Positions 15,161 to 23,803 of a stretch of 64,000 nt of DNA are shown here, in pieces. The number at the start of each line of letters is the position of its first letter. The first letter of the stretch is position 1. Below the pieces are notes generated by a model, which made no database searches, was not told the origin of the DNA, and worked only from the letters and a program-made list of their open reading frames with translations. Where the stretch lies: assembly GCF_003665435.1 (NCBI RefSeq), contig NZ_CP023407.1:2418001-2482000 (forward strand), read 5' to 3'. This DNA is from Streptomyces fungicidicus. GTDB lineage: Bacteria > Actinomycetota > Actinomycetes > Streptomycetales > Streptomycetaceae. A program made the position numbers and the translations under genes.

Positions 15161-16432
15161 ATGAGCCCGACCAATCGCACCGTGGTCGTCACCGGTATCG
15201 GCGCAACCACACCGCTGGGTGGCGACGCGGCCTCTACCTGGGAGGGCCTGGTCGCCGGACGTTCCGGTGTCAAGGCCCTGGAGCAGGAGTGGGCCGCCGA
15301 GCAGGCGGTCCGTATCGCGGCACCGGTGGCCGTCGAACCCACCGAGGTCATCCCCCGCCCGCAGGCCCGCCGCCTGGACCGCTCGGCGCAGTTCGCGCTG
15401 ATCGCGGCCAAGGAGGCGTGGGCCGACGCCGGTTTCGAGGCGAAGGCCGGCGAGGACTCGAGCGCCGACCCGGACCGGGTGGGCGCGGTCATCGCCTCCG
15501 GCATCGGCGGCGTGACGACCCTGCTGGACCAGTACGACGTGCTGAAGGAGAAGGGCGTACGCCGTGTCTCCCCGCACACCGTCCCCATGCTGATGCCGAA
15601 CGGCCCCTCGGCCAACGTGGGCCTGGCCGTGGGCGCCCGTGCGGGCGTGCACACCCCGGTCTCGGCCTGCGCCTCGGGCGCGGAGGCCATCGGCTACGGC
15701 ATCGAGATGATCCGCAGCGGCCGCGCGGACGTCGTCGTCGCGGGCGGCACGGAGGCGGCGATCCACCCGCTGCCGATCGCCGCGTTCGGCAACATGATGG
15801 CCATGTCCAAGAACAACGACGACCCGCAGGGCGCGTCGCGTCCCTACGACGTCGCCCGGGACGGCTTCGTCATGGGCGAGGGCGCCGGCGTGGTCGTCCT
15901 GGAGTCCGCCGAGCACGCCGCCGCGCGCGGCGCCCGCGTCTACGCGGAGGCGGTCGGCCAGGGCATCTCGGCCGACGCGCACGACATCGTGCAGCCCGAG
16001 CCGGAGGGGCGGGGCATCTCGCACGCCCTGCAGAACCTGCTGGAGCGCACGGACCTGGACCCGGCGGAGATCGTGCACGTCAACGCGCACGCGACGTCGA
16101 CGCCGGCTGGCGACATCGCCGAGCTGAAGGCGCTGCGGAAGGTGTTCGGGGACGACGCCGACCACATGGCGGTCTCCGCGACGAAGTCGATGACCGGGCA
16201 TCTGCTCGGCGGCGCGGGCGGTGTGGAGTCGGTGGCCACGGTGCTGGCGCTGTACCACCGGGTGGCTCCGCCGACGATCAACGTGGAGAACCTCGACCCC
16301 GAGGCCGAGGCGAACGCGGACGTGGTGCGGGGTGAGGCGCGGAAGCTGCCCGTGGACGGGCGGATCGCCGCGCTGAACGACTCGTTCGGGTTCGGTGGAC
16401 ACAACGTGGTGCTGGCGTTCCGGTCCGTGTGA
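15161..16432 (+). CDS. fabF: Beta-ketoacyl-ACP synthase II
   Basis: FabF carries out the chain-extending decarboxylative condensations of fatty-acid synthesis. The 423-residue protein has the Cys-His-His triad: Cys170 in VSACASGAEAIGYG, His310 in NAHATSTPAGD and His347 in TGHLLGGAGG, plus the GFGGHN loop at the end. Length is normal. It is the last gene of the cluster; a strong terminator follows within 20 bases. In Streptomyces this gene is essential and is not part of a polyketide cluster here, since no ketosynthase chain-length factor accompanies it. Confidence 0.97.
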   Translation: MSPTNRTVVVTGIGATTPLGGDAASTWEGLVAGRSGVKALEQEWAAEQAVRIAAPVAVEPTEVIPRPQARRLDRSAQFALIAAKEAWADAGFEAKAGEDSSADPDRVGAVIASGIGGVTTLLDQYDVLKEKGVRRVSPHTVPMLMPNGPSANVGLAVGARAGVHTPVSACASGAEAIGYGIEMIRSGRADVVVAGGTEAAIHPLPIAAFGNMMAMSKNNDDPQGASRPYDVARDGFVMGEGAGVVVLESAEHAAARGARVYAEAVGQGISADAHDIVQPEPEGRGISHALQNLLERTDLDPAEIVHVNAHATSTPAGDIAELKALRKVFGDDADHMAVSATKSMTGHLLGGAGGVESVATVLALYHRVAPPTINVENLDPEAEANADVVRGEARKLPVDGRIAALNDSFGFGGHNVVLAFRSV

Positions 16433-16450
16433 CCTGCGCGTCTGCTGTGT

Positions 16451-16486
16451 GAAGGGCCTTCACCTCTTCGGGGGTGGAGGCCCTTC
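16451..16486 (+). terminator. Terminator of the fab cluster
   Basis: GAAGGGCCT (16451-16459) pairs perfectly with AGGCCCTTC (16478-16486), with an inner CACC/GGTG stem. It starts 19 bases after the fabF stop. A second GC-rich inverted repeat near 16515-16555 resembles the Streptomyces repeat at 5241-5278. Confidence 0.8.
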
Positions 16487-16572
16487 GCCGTGCGGCTGCG
16501 GGCGGGTGTGCCGTGGTTGCTCGCGCCGTTCCCCGCGTCCCTCCGGGGCGCTCGGCCCCGGGGTGTCCTCGT

Positions 16573-17070
16573 TCAGACGACCTGGTGGAGCCAGCGGACG
16601 GGGGCGCCCTCGCCGGCGTGGCGGAAGGGTTCGAGCTCGTCGTCCCAGGGCTTGCCGAGGAGTCTGGCGATCTCCGCCTCCAGGTTCGTCTCCTCGGTCC
16701 GGGAGCGGACCAGGGCGGCGCGCAGGCGGTCCTCGGGGATGAGGATGTCGCCGTGGATGCCGGTGACGGCGTGGAAGATGCCCAGGTCGGGGGTGCAGCT
16801 GTAGCGCTCGCCCTCGGCGGTGGGGCAGGGCTCGGCGGTGACCTCGAAGCGGAGCATCTGCCAGCCGCGTAGCGCGGAGGCGAGCTGGGAGCCGGTTCCT
16901 GCCCGGCCCTGCCAGGAGAACTCCGAGCGCCAGGTGCCGGGGGCGGCCGGCTGGCGGATCCAGTCCAGGCTGACACGCGTACCGAGCACCCCGGCGACGG
17001 CCCACTCGACGTGCGGGCACAACGCGCGCGGCGCGGAGTGCACGTACAGAACTCCACGAGTCGTCGTCAC
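16573..17070 (-). CDS. DUF3145 family protein
   Basis: The 165-residue soluble protein matches the actinobacterial DUF3145 family from end to end: RGVLYVHSAPRALCPHVEWA at the start, GIFHAVTGIHGDILIPEDRL in the middle and a conserved C-terminal GAPVRWLHQVV. The function is unknown; conserved His and Cys residues near the N-terminus are visible but not assigned. I choose GTG 17070 because GGAGG lies seven bases before it; the in-frame ATG at 17103 has no such site. It faces the fab cluster and is separated from it by the terminators. Confidence 0.85.
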   Translation of the reverse strand: MTTTRGVLYVHSAPRALCPHVEWAVAGVLGTRVSLDWIRQPAAPGTWRSEFSWQGRAGTGSQLASALRGWQMLRFEVTAEPCPTAEGERYSCTPDLGIFHAVTGIHGDILIPEDRLRAALVRSRTEETNLEAEIARLLGKPWDDELEPFRHAGEGAPVRWLHQVV

Positions 17071-17342
17071 CGGAACCTCCGGGCTGAGCGGGTCGTCTTG
17101 CATCGGGCGGAACGGCCGCGGTCCGGGCGGGCCGCGTTGAGGGCGAGGCTACCGTGCGACGGGGCAAGGAGTGTGACGTACCGTCCGTCCCGGTGCCGGG
17201 AAACACCCGTCATTCACCCGGCAGGACGCGTGTACGGGGGTGGCACGTTCCTTCCGGACGGGCGTCCCGGGCGGGCGGGAACCCTCCCGCGTTGTTAAGG
17301 GTTGGGGGAGGACACACACCACGACGCGCGGGGAGGCGACGG

Positions 17343-18248
17343 ATGCAGCAGGCGACGCGGGGACGCAGCCGCCGTTCACGGGCGGCTCTCGCCGTGGTGA
17401 CGGCCGCCGTGCTGGGCGTGGCGGGCTGCGACGCCGTGGGCGGCGGCTCCCCCGCCCCGTCGGGCACGGCGGCGGAGCGGAGCCGGCCGTCCCCCACGCC
17501 GGTGTGGGACACCGGGCCGGACTCGGTCGCCGCCGTCGGGGACTCCATCACGCGGGGCTTCGACGCCTGCGCGGTGCTGACGGACTGTCCCGAGGTGTCC
17601 TGGGCTACGGGCGGCAGCGAGCAGGTGGACAGCCTCGCCGTACGGCTGCTGGGGCCGGCGGGCGCGGCCGAGCGGAGCTGGAACTACGCGGTGACCGGGG
17701 CCCGGATGGAGGACCTGCCGGGTCAGATGGCACGGGCGGTGCGGCGCGGTCCGGAGCTGGTCGCGGTGATGGCGGGGGCGAACGACGCCTGCCGGGAGAC
17801 CACCTCGGCGATGACTCCGGTGGCGGACTTCCGTGCCGACTTCCGGAAGGCGATGCGCACGCTGCGGGAGGCGCTGCCGAAGGCCCAGGTGTATGTGGCG
17901 AGTGTGCCGGACCTGAAGCGGCTGTGGTCGCAGGGGCGGACGAACGCGCTGGGCAAGCAGGTGTGGAAGCTGGGCATCTGCCCGTCGATGCTGGGCGACG
18001 CGGACGCCCTGGACGCGGCGGCGACCGAGCGGCGCGAGACCGTGCGGAAGCGGGTGGAGGACTACAACGAGGTGCTGGAGGAGGTCTGCGCCGCGGACCT
18101 CCGCTGCCGCTCCGACGGCGGCGCGGTGCACGCGTACCGGTTCGGCACCGGCCAGCTGAGCCGCTGGGACTGGTTCCACCCCAGTGTCGACGGGCAGTCC
18201 AGGCTGGCGGAGATCGCGTACCGGACGGTCACCGCGAAGCAGCCGTGA
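17343..18248 (+). CDS. SGNH/GDSL-type hydrolase, lipoprotein
   Basis: The 301-residue protein has a lipoprotein signal with Cys29 in the lipobox VAGC, so it is probably anchored outside the membrane. SGNH blocks are clear: block I VGDSITRGFD with the nucleophile Ser, block III GANDAC with the catalytic Asn, and block V DWFHPS with Asp and His. It would hydrolyse an ester; lipids and cell-wall or polysaccharide acetyl esters are both possible. The ATG at 17343 has GGGAGG about seven bases before it. It is followed after 15 bases by galM, which has its own promoter-like element. Confidence 0.85.
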   Translation: MQQATRGRSRRSRAALAVVTAAVLGVAGCDAVGGGSPAPSGTAAERSRPSPTPVWDTGPDSVAAVGDSITRGFDACAVLTDCPEVSWATGGSEQVDSLAVRLLGPAGAAERSWNYAVTGARMEDLPGQMARAVRRGPELVAVMAGANDACRETTSAMTPVADFRADFRKAMRTLREALPKAQVYVASVPDLKRLWSQGRTNALGKQVWKLGICPSMLGDADALDAAATERRETVRKRVEDYNEVLEEVCAADLRCRSDGGAVHAYRFGTGQLSRWDWFHPSVDGQSRLAEIAYRTVTAKQP

Positions 18249-18263
18249 CTTATTGTTTCGCAC

Positions 18264-19235
18264 ATGAACGAACTCTTCGGCACACTTTCCGACGGCGCGC
18301 CGGTGCACCGCTGGACCCTGGAGCGGGCGGGCGTACGGGTGCGGATCCTGTCCTACGGCGGGATCGTGCAGACCGTCGAGGTGCCGGACCGGGACGGCCG
18401 GACCGGGAACGTGGTGCTGGGGTTCCCCGGCCTGGACGGCTATCTCGAGCATCCGCAGCCCTTCCTGGGCGCCCTGATCGGCCGTTACGCCAACCGGATC
18501 GCGGGCGCCCGCTTCTCCCTGGAGGGGCGGGAGTACACGCTCGCCGCGAACAACGGGCCGAACTCGCTGCACGGCGGTGAGCGGGGCTTCGACAAGCGGG
18601 TGTGGGACGTCGTGCCCGTCGAGCACGGTCTGCGCCTCTCCCGGGTCAGCCCGGACGGCGAGGAGGGCTTCCCGGGGCGTCTGGAGGTCTCGGTGACCTA
18701 CACGCTGGACGAGCGGGGCGCGCTGGGGATCGCCTACGAGGCGGTGACGGACGCGCCGACGCACGTGAACCTGACGAACCACTCGTACTGGAACCTGGCC
18801 GGCTCGGGCAGCGCGGCCGGGCACGAACTGCGGCTCGCGGCCTCCCACTACACCCCGTCCGACACCGACCTGATCCCGACCGGCCGGCTCTACGACGTCA
18901 CGGGCACCCGCTTCGACTTCCGTGAGGCGTTCAAGGCGGGCAGGGGGTACGACGACAACTTCGTGCTCGACAAGGGGGTGACGGCGGCGCCCGAGCCGGT
19001 CGCGGAACTGTACGACCCGTCGTCGGGCCGGGTGCTGACGGTGGCGACCACCGAGCCCGGGATGCAGCTGTACACCGCGGACCACCTCGGGGAGCCCTTC
19101 ACGCCGGGCGACGGCATCGCGCTGGAGACGCAGCACTTCCCCGACACCCCGAACCGTCCGGAGTTCCCGAGCACGGTCCTGCGGCCGGGCGAGGTCTTCC
19201 GCTCCGAGACGGTGTACGGCTTCGCCGTGCGCTAG
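18264..19235 (+). CDS. galM: Aldose 1-epimerase (cytoplasmic)
   Basis: GalM interconverts alpha and beta anomers of sugars such as galactose. The 323-residue protein has the expected histidines in SLHGGERGFDKRVW and LTNHSYWNLAG and the late Glu in [12 protein letters not shown]. There is no signal peptide, in contrast to the Tat-exported relative at 32534-33685. TATTGT at 18251-18256 lies seven bases before the ATG and no ribosome-binding site is visible, so the message is probably leaderless and separate from the SGNH gene just upstream. Confidence 0.92.
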   Translation: MNELFGTLSDGAPVHRWTLERAGVRVRILSYGGIVQTVEVPDRDGRTGNVVLGFPGLDGYLEHPQPFLGALIGRYANRIAGARFSLEGREYTLAANNGPNSLHGGERGFDKRVWDVVPVEHGLRLSRVSPDGEEGFPGRLEVSVTYTLDERGALGIAYEAVTDAPTHVNLTNHSYWNLAGSGSAAGHELRLAASHYTPSDTDLIPTGRLYDVTGTRFDFREAFKAGRGYDDNFVLDKGVTAAPEPVAELYDPSSGRVLTVATTEPGMQLYTADHLGEPFTPGDGIALETQHFPDTPNRPEFPSTVLRPGEVFRSETVYGFAVR

Positions 19236-19548
19236 GGCGTGCCCGGCCTGGCGCACATGAGCCCCGGTCCGGGGTCAGGGTCCCGGGCCGGGGCTGCTCA
19301 CATGGGCACTTCCCGGACCCGACGTTAATCCCTGCCGTGGTCCGGCGGCCCCGGATAGGACTGCCCTCCTGGATCCCGTACGAACCTTTCACATCTGCTT
19401 CTCGGACGGTCGACCCGGCCGCGACCTCGAGCGCGGGACGTCGTATCCCCTCCTGACCGTCGCCCCATGGCGTGATCCACTCCGTCACGCGATACTGCGG
19501 CCTCCGGCATCCACCCGTACCCCACGACGACGGAAGGCCCCGACCCCC
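19236..19548 (+). other. Intergenic region between galM and the C15-like gene
   Basis: The 313 bases begin with a hairpin (AGCCCCGG 19260-19267 with CCGGGGCT 19288-19295) that should end the galM message. The rest shows no recognisable gene. A minus-strand open frame at 19325-19525 (66 codons) lacks similarity I can recognise and a ribosome-binding site. Confidence 0.5.
19260..19295 (+). terminator. galM terminator
   Basis: An 8-bp perfect outer stem AGCCCCGG/CCGGGGCT encloses further GC pairing (CCGG/CCCGGG). It lies 24 bases after the galM stop. Confidence 0.65.
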
Positions 19549-20799
19549 TTGAACTCGCTACGCGTTCGCACAGGTGTCCTCGGACTCGCCCTGCTCACCG
19601 GACTCGCCGCCCCCACCACCACCGCGACCGCCGCCGACACGGCGGCGGCCCCCACCGTCGAGGAGCTCCGGCTGGACGGTGACGCACCGCGGGAGATACT
19701 GCGCCGCTCCGGATTCGACGACGCGGCCCCTGAGTTCGCCCTGGCCCTCGACCGCGCGCACTCCTGGTCGCAGGCCCGCCGTGCCGTCGTCCGCGAGGGC
19801 ACGGGGCTGTGGCGCAGGGCCGTCGACCGGGCGCAGGGACGCGGTCCGGAGGCGGGCGACCTGAGCCGGGACGACGACCGGCCGCTGTACTGGGCGCGGC
19901 TCGGCATGACCCGTGAACTGCGCGCCTGGGAACCCGGGTTCCGGCTGAGCGACCGGCAGCGGGCTTTGCTGCTGGACGAGCTGGAGCGGACCTCGCGCGG
20001 GCAGACCGGGATCCGGTATCCGCACGGCAAGGGCGTCAAGCGGGTTCTGGTGACCGGCTTCGACCCGTTCACCCTGGACCGGGACATCCGGATCTCCAAC
20101 CCGTCCGGGGCGGCCGCGCTCGCCCTCGACGGCACGGTGATCGAGACCGCGGACGGTCCGGCCCGCGTCGAGGCGGCCGTCTTCCCGGTCCGCTGGCGGG
20201 ACTTCGCGGAGGGGACGGTGGAGCGGGCGCTGCGGCCGCATCTGCCGGAGGTCGACCTGTTCACCACGGTGAGCCAGGGCCGGGTGGGGCGCTTCGACGT
20301 CGAGCGCACCAACGGGGCCTGGCGGGGCGGCTTCGGCGACAACGAGAACGTCGGCGTGACCGGGACGATCCCGGTCGCCGATCCGGCCTCGCAGCCGCAG
20401 TGGACGTCGACCACGCTGCCGTACACGGAGATCGTCGCCGCGGACACCGGCCGGTTCCCGGTGTACGACAACACGAGCGTGACGGAGATCCCGGCGGGCG
20501 GCACGGAGTCCGTGGTCCGGCCGGAGGGGCCGACGCCCGGCTCCACGGCCCGCGCCGGGGGCGGCGGGGACTACCTGTCCAACGAGATCGCCTACCGGGC
20601 CACGCTGCTGCGCGACCGGCTCGGCCTGCGCGAGGAGCTGCCGGGCGGGCATGTGCACACGCCCGTGCTGCAGTTCGGCGCCGGGAACACCACCGAGGTC
20701 ACCGACGCCCAGTTCGTGCGGAACCGGGTCGACATCATCGGCCAGGTGCGGTCGATCGTGACCGCGGCGGTCAGTGCGACGGAGCGAACGCGAGACTGA
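19549..20799 (+). CDS. Exported pyroglutamyl-peptidase (C15)-like protein, Cys replaced by Ser
   Basis: The 416-residue product has a signal peptide (about 1-28), a helical region (about 35-155) and a domain resembling pyroglutamyl peptidase I (about 163-395). The latter opens with VLVTGFDPF and keeps the Glu in FDVERTNG and a His in HVHTP (His370). Where C15 enzymes have their nucleophile Cys (YxCN), this protein reads DYLSNEIAYR with Ser344. It is therefore either a serine-dependent variant or inactive as a peptidase. Known C15 enzymes are cytoplasmic and about 215 residues, so export and the large N-terminal domain are unusual. The start is TTG with GGAAGG upstream. Confidence 0.75.
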   Translation: MNSLRVRTGVLGLALLTGLAAPTTTATAADTAAAPTVEELRLDGDAPREILRRSGFDDAAPEFALALDRAHSWSQARRAVVREGTGLWRRAVDRAQGRGPEAGDLSRDDDRPLYWARLGMTRELRAWEPGFRLSDRQRALLLDELERTSRGQTGIRYPHGKGVKRVLVTGFDPFTLDRDIRISNPSGAAALALDGTVIETADGPARVEAAVFPVRWRDFAEGTVERALRPHLPEVDLFTTVSQGRVGRFDVERTNGAWRGGFGDNENVGVTGTIPVADPASQPQWTSTTLPYTEIVAADTGRFPVYDNTSVTEIPAGGTESVVRPEGPTPGSTARAGGGGDYLSNEIAYRATLLRDRLGLREELPGGHVHTPVLQFGAGNTTEVTDAQFVRNRVDIIGQVRSIVTAAVSATERTRD

Positions 20800-21385
20800 C
20801 GCCGAGTCCGGCCAGGACGGATCCGATCACCTTGTTGAGGATCCGCTGGCCGCGCAGCATCAGGGTGCGCATGCGGTCGTGGGAGAAGAACACCGCGACC
20901 ACGCCGAACCACAGCAGGTGGGCCAGCGACATGAACAGGCCGTAGCCCGCCTGCTGGAGGACCGGGGTGCCGGGGCGGACGACCTGGGCGAAGGTGGAGA
21001 CCACGAAGAGGGTCGTCTTCGGGTTGAGGACGTTGGTCAGGAAGCCGGTGCGCAGCGCGGCGAGCGGGCTCAGTTCCGTGGTGCGCTCCAGGTCGACGGT
21101 GACCTCGGAGCGGGTGCGGAAGGTGCGGACGCCGATGTACACCAGGTAGGCCGCGCCGACGAGCTTGACGACCGTGAACAGGAAGGCGGAGGAGGCGATC
21201 AGGAGGCCGACGCCGAGCATCGTGTAGGTGACGTGCACCAGGACGCCGGCGGCGACGCCCAGCGCGCCGAGCAGTCCGGTGCGGCGGCCGTGGAGGTAGC
21301 TGTTGCGCACCACCATGGCGAAGTCGGCGCCCGGCGCGATCACGGCGAGCACCGTGATGACGGCGACGGCGAGGACCTCCGTCAC
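20771..21385 (-). CDS. LysE/RhtB-family amino-acid exporter
   Basis: The 204-residue protein has six predicted membrane helices and the LysE signature near its start (IAPGADFAMVVRNSYLHGRR). These exporters remove amino acids such as lysine, homoserine or threonine; the substrate here is unknown. I place the start at GTG 21385 because the preceding gene ends in the overlapping GTGA (21382-21385), a standard translational coupling, and similarity starts there. Its 3' end overlaps the convergent C15-like gene by 29 bases. Confidence 0.88.
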   Translation of the reverse strand: MTEVLAVAVITVLAVIAPGADFAMVVRNSYLHGRRTGLLGALGVAAGVLVHVTYTMLGVGLLIASSAFLFTVVKLVGAAYLVYIGVRTFRTRSEVTVDLERTTELSPLAALRTGFLTNVLNPKTTLFVVSTFAQVVRPGTPVLQQAGYGLFMSLAHLLWFGVVAVFFSHDRMRTLMLRGQRILNKVIGSVLAGLGVSLAFAPSH

Positions 21386-22188
21386 GGGGTGACGTCCTCC
21401 GTCCCGGGCGCCTGGGACTCTTCTTCGGGGGCGTTCCCGGTGGTCTCCTCGCCGAGCAGGTCGCGGGCCATCAGGGTGGCGCCGGCGACCGCGCCGGGCA
21501 TCAGGAACACGGCGACGAACGGCACGAGGAACGCCACCGCCAGAGGGGTGCCGAAGCCCCAGACCAGGGTCTTGCGGGAGCGCAGCAGCACGAGCCGCTC
21601 GCGCACCTCGACCCCGCGCCGCTGCAGCGCCACGGCGGTGAGCTCCTCGGTGAGGAAGAACCCGGTGACGAAGAAGCCGATCACCGGCACGACGGTCTGG
21701 CCGACGACCGGGACGAACCCCAGCGCGAACAGCAGCACGCCCCAGACCAGGGCCCGCGCGAGGATGCGGAGGCTGTCGCGGGCCGAGATCCACAGCTCGC
21801 GCCAGAGCGGCAGGTCCGACTCGGGCGCGGTGCCGTCGGGTGAGACGTCACGGTCGACCTTCTCGGAGAGGCTCTCGTAGAACGGCTGGCCGATGAGCAG
21901 GGTCACCGCGGTGAAGGTGAGCACGGACAGCAGCAGTCCGAGGGCGAACAGCACGGCGGTCAGGAAGCCGCGGAACAGCCCGGCCCAGGGGCTGGACCAG
22001 TCGTCGGCGAACGGCGTCGCCCAGGCGACGAAGTCCGTGCCCCACAGGGCCAGCGCGACGAGCGCGGCCGCGTACAGCACCAGGGTGATCAGGCCCGGCA
22101 GCAGTCCGAAGCCGTACTGCTTGCCGTGCCGGGCCACCCACCGCTGGCCCTTCAGGAGATACCGGAAACCCGCCCCAAGATCGCGCAT
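21382..22188 (-). CDS. EI24-domain membrane protein (CysZ-like)
   Basis: The 268-residue membrane protein has a CysZ/EI24 pattern: an N-terminal RYLLKGQRWV segment, paired long helices (about 24-45, 68-95, 130-165, 190-215) and an acidic C-terminal tail. CysZ proteins import sulphate in proteobacteria; the actinobacterial branch is uncharacterised. ATG 22188 fits the start of similarity better than the in-frame GTG at 22224. It overlaps the LysE gene by four bases, so the pair is one operon. Confidence 0.8.
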   Translation of the reverse strand: MRDLGAGFRYLLKGQRWVARHGKQYGFGLLPGLITLVLYAAALVALALWGTDFVAWATPFADDWSSPWAGLFRGFLTAVLFALGLLLSVLTFTAVTLLIGQPFYESLSEKVDRDVSPDGTAPESDLPLWRELWISARDSLRILARALVWGVLLFALGFVPVVGQTVVPVIGFFVTGFFLTEELTAVALQRRGVEVRERLVLLRSRKTLVWGFGTPLAVAFLVPFVAVFLMPGAVAGATLMARDLLGEETTGNAPEEESQAPGTEDVTP

Positions 22189-22246
22189 GGGGGAGACCCT
22201 ATCGGGAGCGGTGCCGCGGTCCACAGCGGATCCGCGCGGGGGACGT

Positions 22247-23266
22247 TCAGAGTTTGACGATCATCTTTCCGGTGTTGTCGCCGCGCAGGACGCCGAGGAA
22301 CGCCTCCAGGTTGTTCTCGATGCCCTCGACGACCGTCTCCCGGTACTTCAGCTCGCCCGAGCGGACCCAGGGGCCGACCTCGCGCACGAACTCCGGCTGG
22401 AGGTCGTAGTGGTCGCCGACGAGGAAGCCCTCGATGCGGCCCCGGGTCTGGATCAGCCGGGCGAGGTTGCGCGGGCCGGGGGCGGGCTCGGTGTTGTTGT
22501 AGACGGAGATCATTCCGCAGACGGCGATCCGGCCGCCCCGGTTGAGCGAGCCGATGGCGGCCTCCAGGTGGTCGCCGCCGACGTTGTCGAAGTAGACGTC
22601 GACGCCGTCCGGGGCGGCTTCGCGCAGCTGCTCGCCGACGGGGCCGTTCTTGTAGTTGAAGGCGGCGTCGAAGCCGTACTCCTCGACGAGCAGCTTGACC
22701 TTCTCGTCGGAGCCGGCGGAGCCGATCACCCGGGAGGCGCCCTTGAGCTTCGCGAGCTGCCCGACCTGGCTGCCGACGGCGCCGGCGGCGCCGGACACGA
22801 AGACGGAGTCGCCCTCCTTGAAGGAGGCGGTGCGCAGCAGGCCGGCGTAGGCGGTGAGGCCGGTCATGCCGAGGACGCCGAGGTAGGCCGAGAGGGGGGC
22901 GGCCTCGGGGTCGACCTTGACGGCGTTCTCCGCGGCCACGACGGCGTACTCGCGCCAGCCGAAGAAGTGCAGCACGTGGTCGCCGACGGCGATGCCCTCG
23001 GCGTTCGAGGCGACGACCTCGCCGACTGCGCCGCCCTGCATGACCTTGCCCAGCTCGAAGGGGGCGACGTAGGACTTGGCGGCACTCATACGGCCGCGCA
23101 TGTAGGGGTCGACGGAGAGGTACTCGTTGCGTACGAGCACCTGGCCCTCGCCGGGGGTCGGGACCTCCGTCTCGACGAGGGCGAAGTCGTCGGGGCTCGG
23201 CCAGCCGACGGGGCGGGTGCGGAGGTGCCATTCGCGGCCGGTGGAGGGTGTGGGGGTGGCGGTCAT
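22247..23266 (-). CDS. NADP-dependent oxidoreductase, MDR family (CurA-like)
   Basis: The 339-residue medium-chain dehydrogenase/reductase lacks zinc-binding cysteines. The nucleotide-binding fold reads VSGAAGAVGSQVGQLAKLKG, and the N-terminus has LRTRPVGWPSPDDFALVE as in leukotriene B4 dehydrogenase and curcumin reductase. Such enzymes reduce carbon-carbon double bonds of enones with NADPH. It is divergent from a MarR gene; the 90-base gap holds inverted repeats, so MarR very likely controls it, perhaps in response to reactive electrophiles. Confidence 0.9.
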   Translation of the reverse strand: MTATPTPSTGREWHLRTRPVGWPSPDDFALVETEVPTPGEGQVLVRNEYLSVDPYMRGRMSAAKSYVAPFELGKVMQGGAVGEVVASNAEGIAVGDHVLHFFGWREYAVVAAENAVKVDPEAAPLSAYLGVLGMTGLTAYAGLLRTASFKEGDSVFVSGAAGAVGSQVGQLAKLKGASRVIGSAGSDEKVKLLVEEYGFDAAFNYKNGPVGEQLREAAPDGVDVYFDNVGGDHLEAAIGSLNRGGRIAVCGMISVYNNTEPAPGPRNLARLIQTRGRIEGFLVGDHYDLQPEFVREVGPWVRSGELKYRETVVEGIENNLEAFLGVLRGDNTGKMIVKL

Positions 23267-23288
23267 GGCTTGGGCCTTCCTGGTTTAG

Positions 23289-23327
23289 TTCAGTACCTGA
23301 AACAACCATGCAGGTGAATATTTCAGG
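23289..23327. promoter_or_regulatory. MarR-type operator between oxidoreductase and marR
   Basis: TTCAG-TAC-CTGAA (23289-23301) is a perfect short palindrome. CCTGAAA (23296-23302) and TTTCAGG (23321-23327) form a second, wider inverted repeat sharing one arm. The CAGG/CCTG words recur at 23311-23314. Both divergent promoters must lie here. Binding by the adjacent MarR protein is inferred from position. Confidence 0.55.
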
Positions 23328-23356
23328 ATGTCAAGCAAGCGGGTACCCTGGAGGGC

Positions 23357-23803
23357 ATGGCCACACCCCGCATTTCGCCCGGACGCCGACCCGACGACCT
23401 CACCCTGGAGGTCGTCGAGCTGATCGGGTCGGTGGTGGCGCGCTATCACGAGGAGTACGAGGAGGCGGCGGCCGGTCATGCGCTGACGGGCGCGCAGGCG
23501 CGGCTGCTGAGTCTGCTGTCACTGGAGCCGCTGCCCATGCGGAAGCTGGCGCAGCGGCTGAAGTGCGAGCCGTCGAACGTCACGGGGATCGTCGACCGGC
23601 TGGAGGCGCGGGGGCTGGCGGAGCGCCGCCCGGATCCGGCGGATCGGCGGGTGAAGCTGGCGGCGGCCACGGAGGAGGGGCGGCGGGTGGCGCGGAGCCT
23701 GCAGGAGTCACTGCGGTTCGCGCGGGAGCCGCTGGCGGGGCTGTCGGAGGGGGAGCGGGTGGCGCTGCGGGACGCGCTGCGGCGGATGCTGGCTGGGGGC
23801 TGA
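23357..23803 (+). CDS. MarR-family transcriptional regulator
   Basis: The 148-residue protein has a winged helix-turn-helix at about 45-110. The recognition helix region reads LAQRLKCEPSNVTGIVDRLE and the wing ERRPDPADRRVKLAAATEEG. MarR dimers usually repress a divergent gene until a phenolic or oxidised ligand binds. TACCCT (23344-23349) lies seven bases upstream of the ATG with GGAGGG between, so the message is very short-leadered or leaderless. The likely target is the enone reductase divergent from it. Confidence 0.9.
   Translation: MATPRISPGRRPDDLTLEVVELIGSVVARYHEEYEEAAAGHALTGAQARLLSLLSLEPLPMRKLAQRLKCEPSNVTGIVDRLEARGLAERRPDPADRRVKLAAATEEGRRVARSLQESLRFAREPLAGLSEGERVALRDALRRMLAGG

Noticed and set aside
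19099..19525. Minus-strand frames in the galM-C15 gap
   Set aside because: No ribosome-binding site, no recognisable similarity, and part is antisense to galM.
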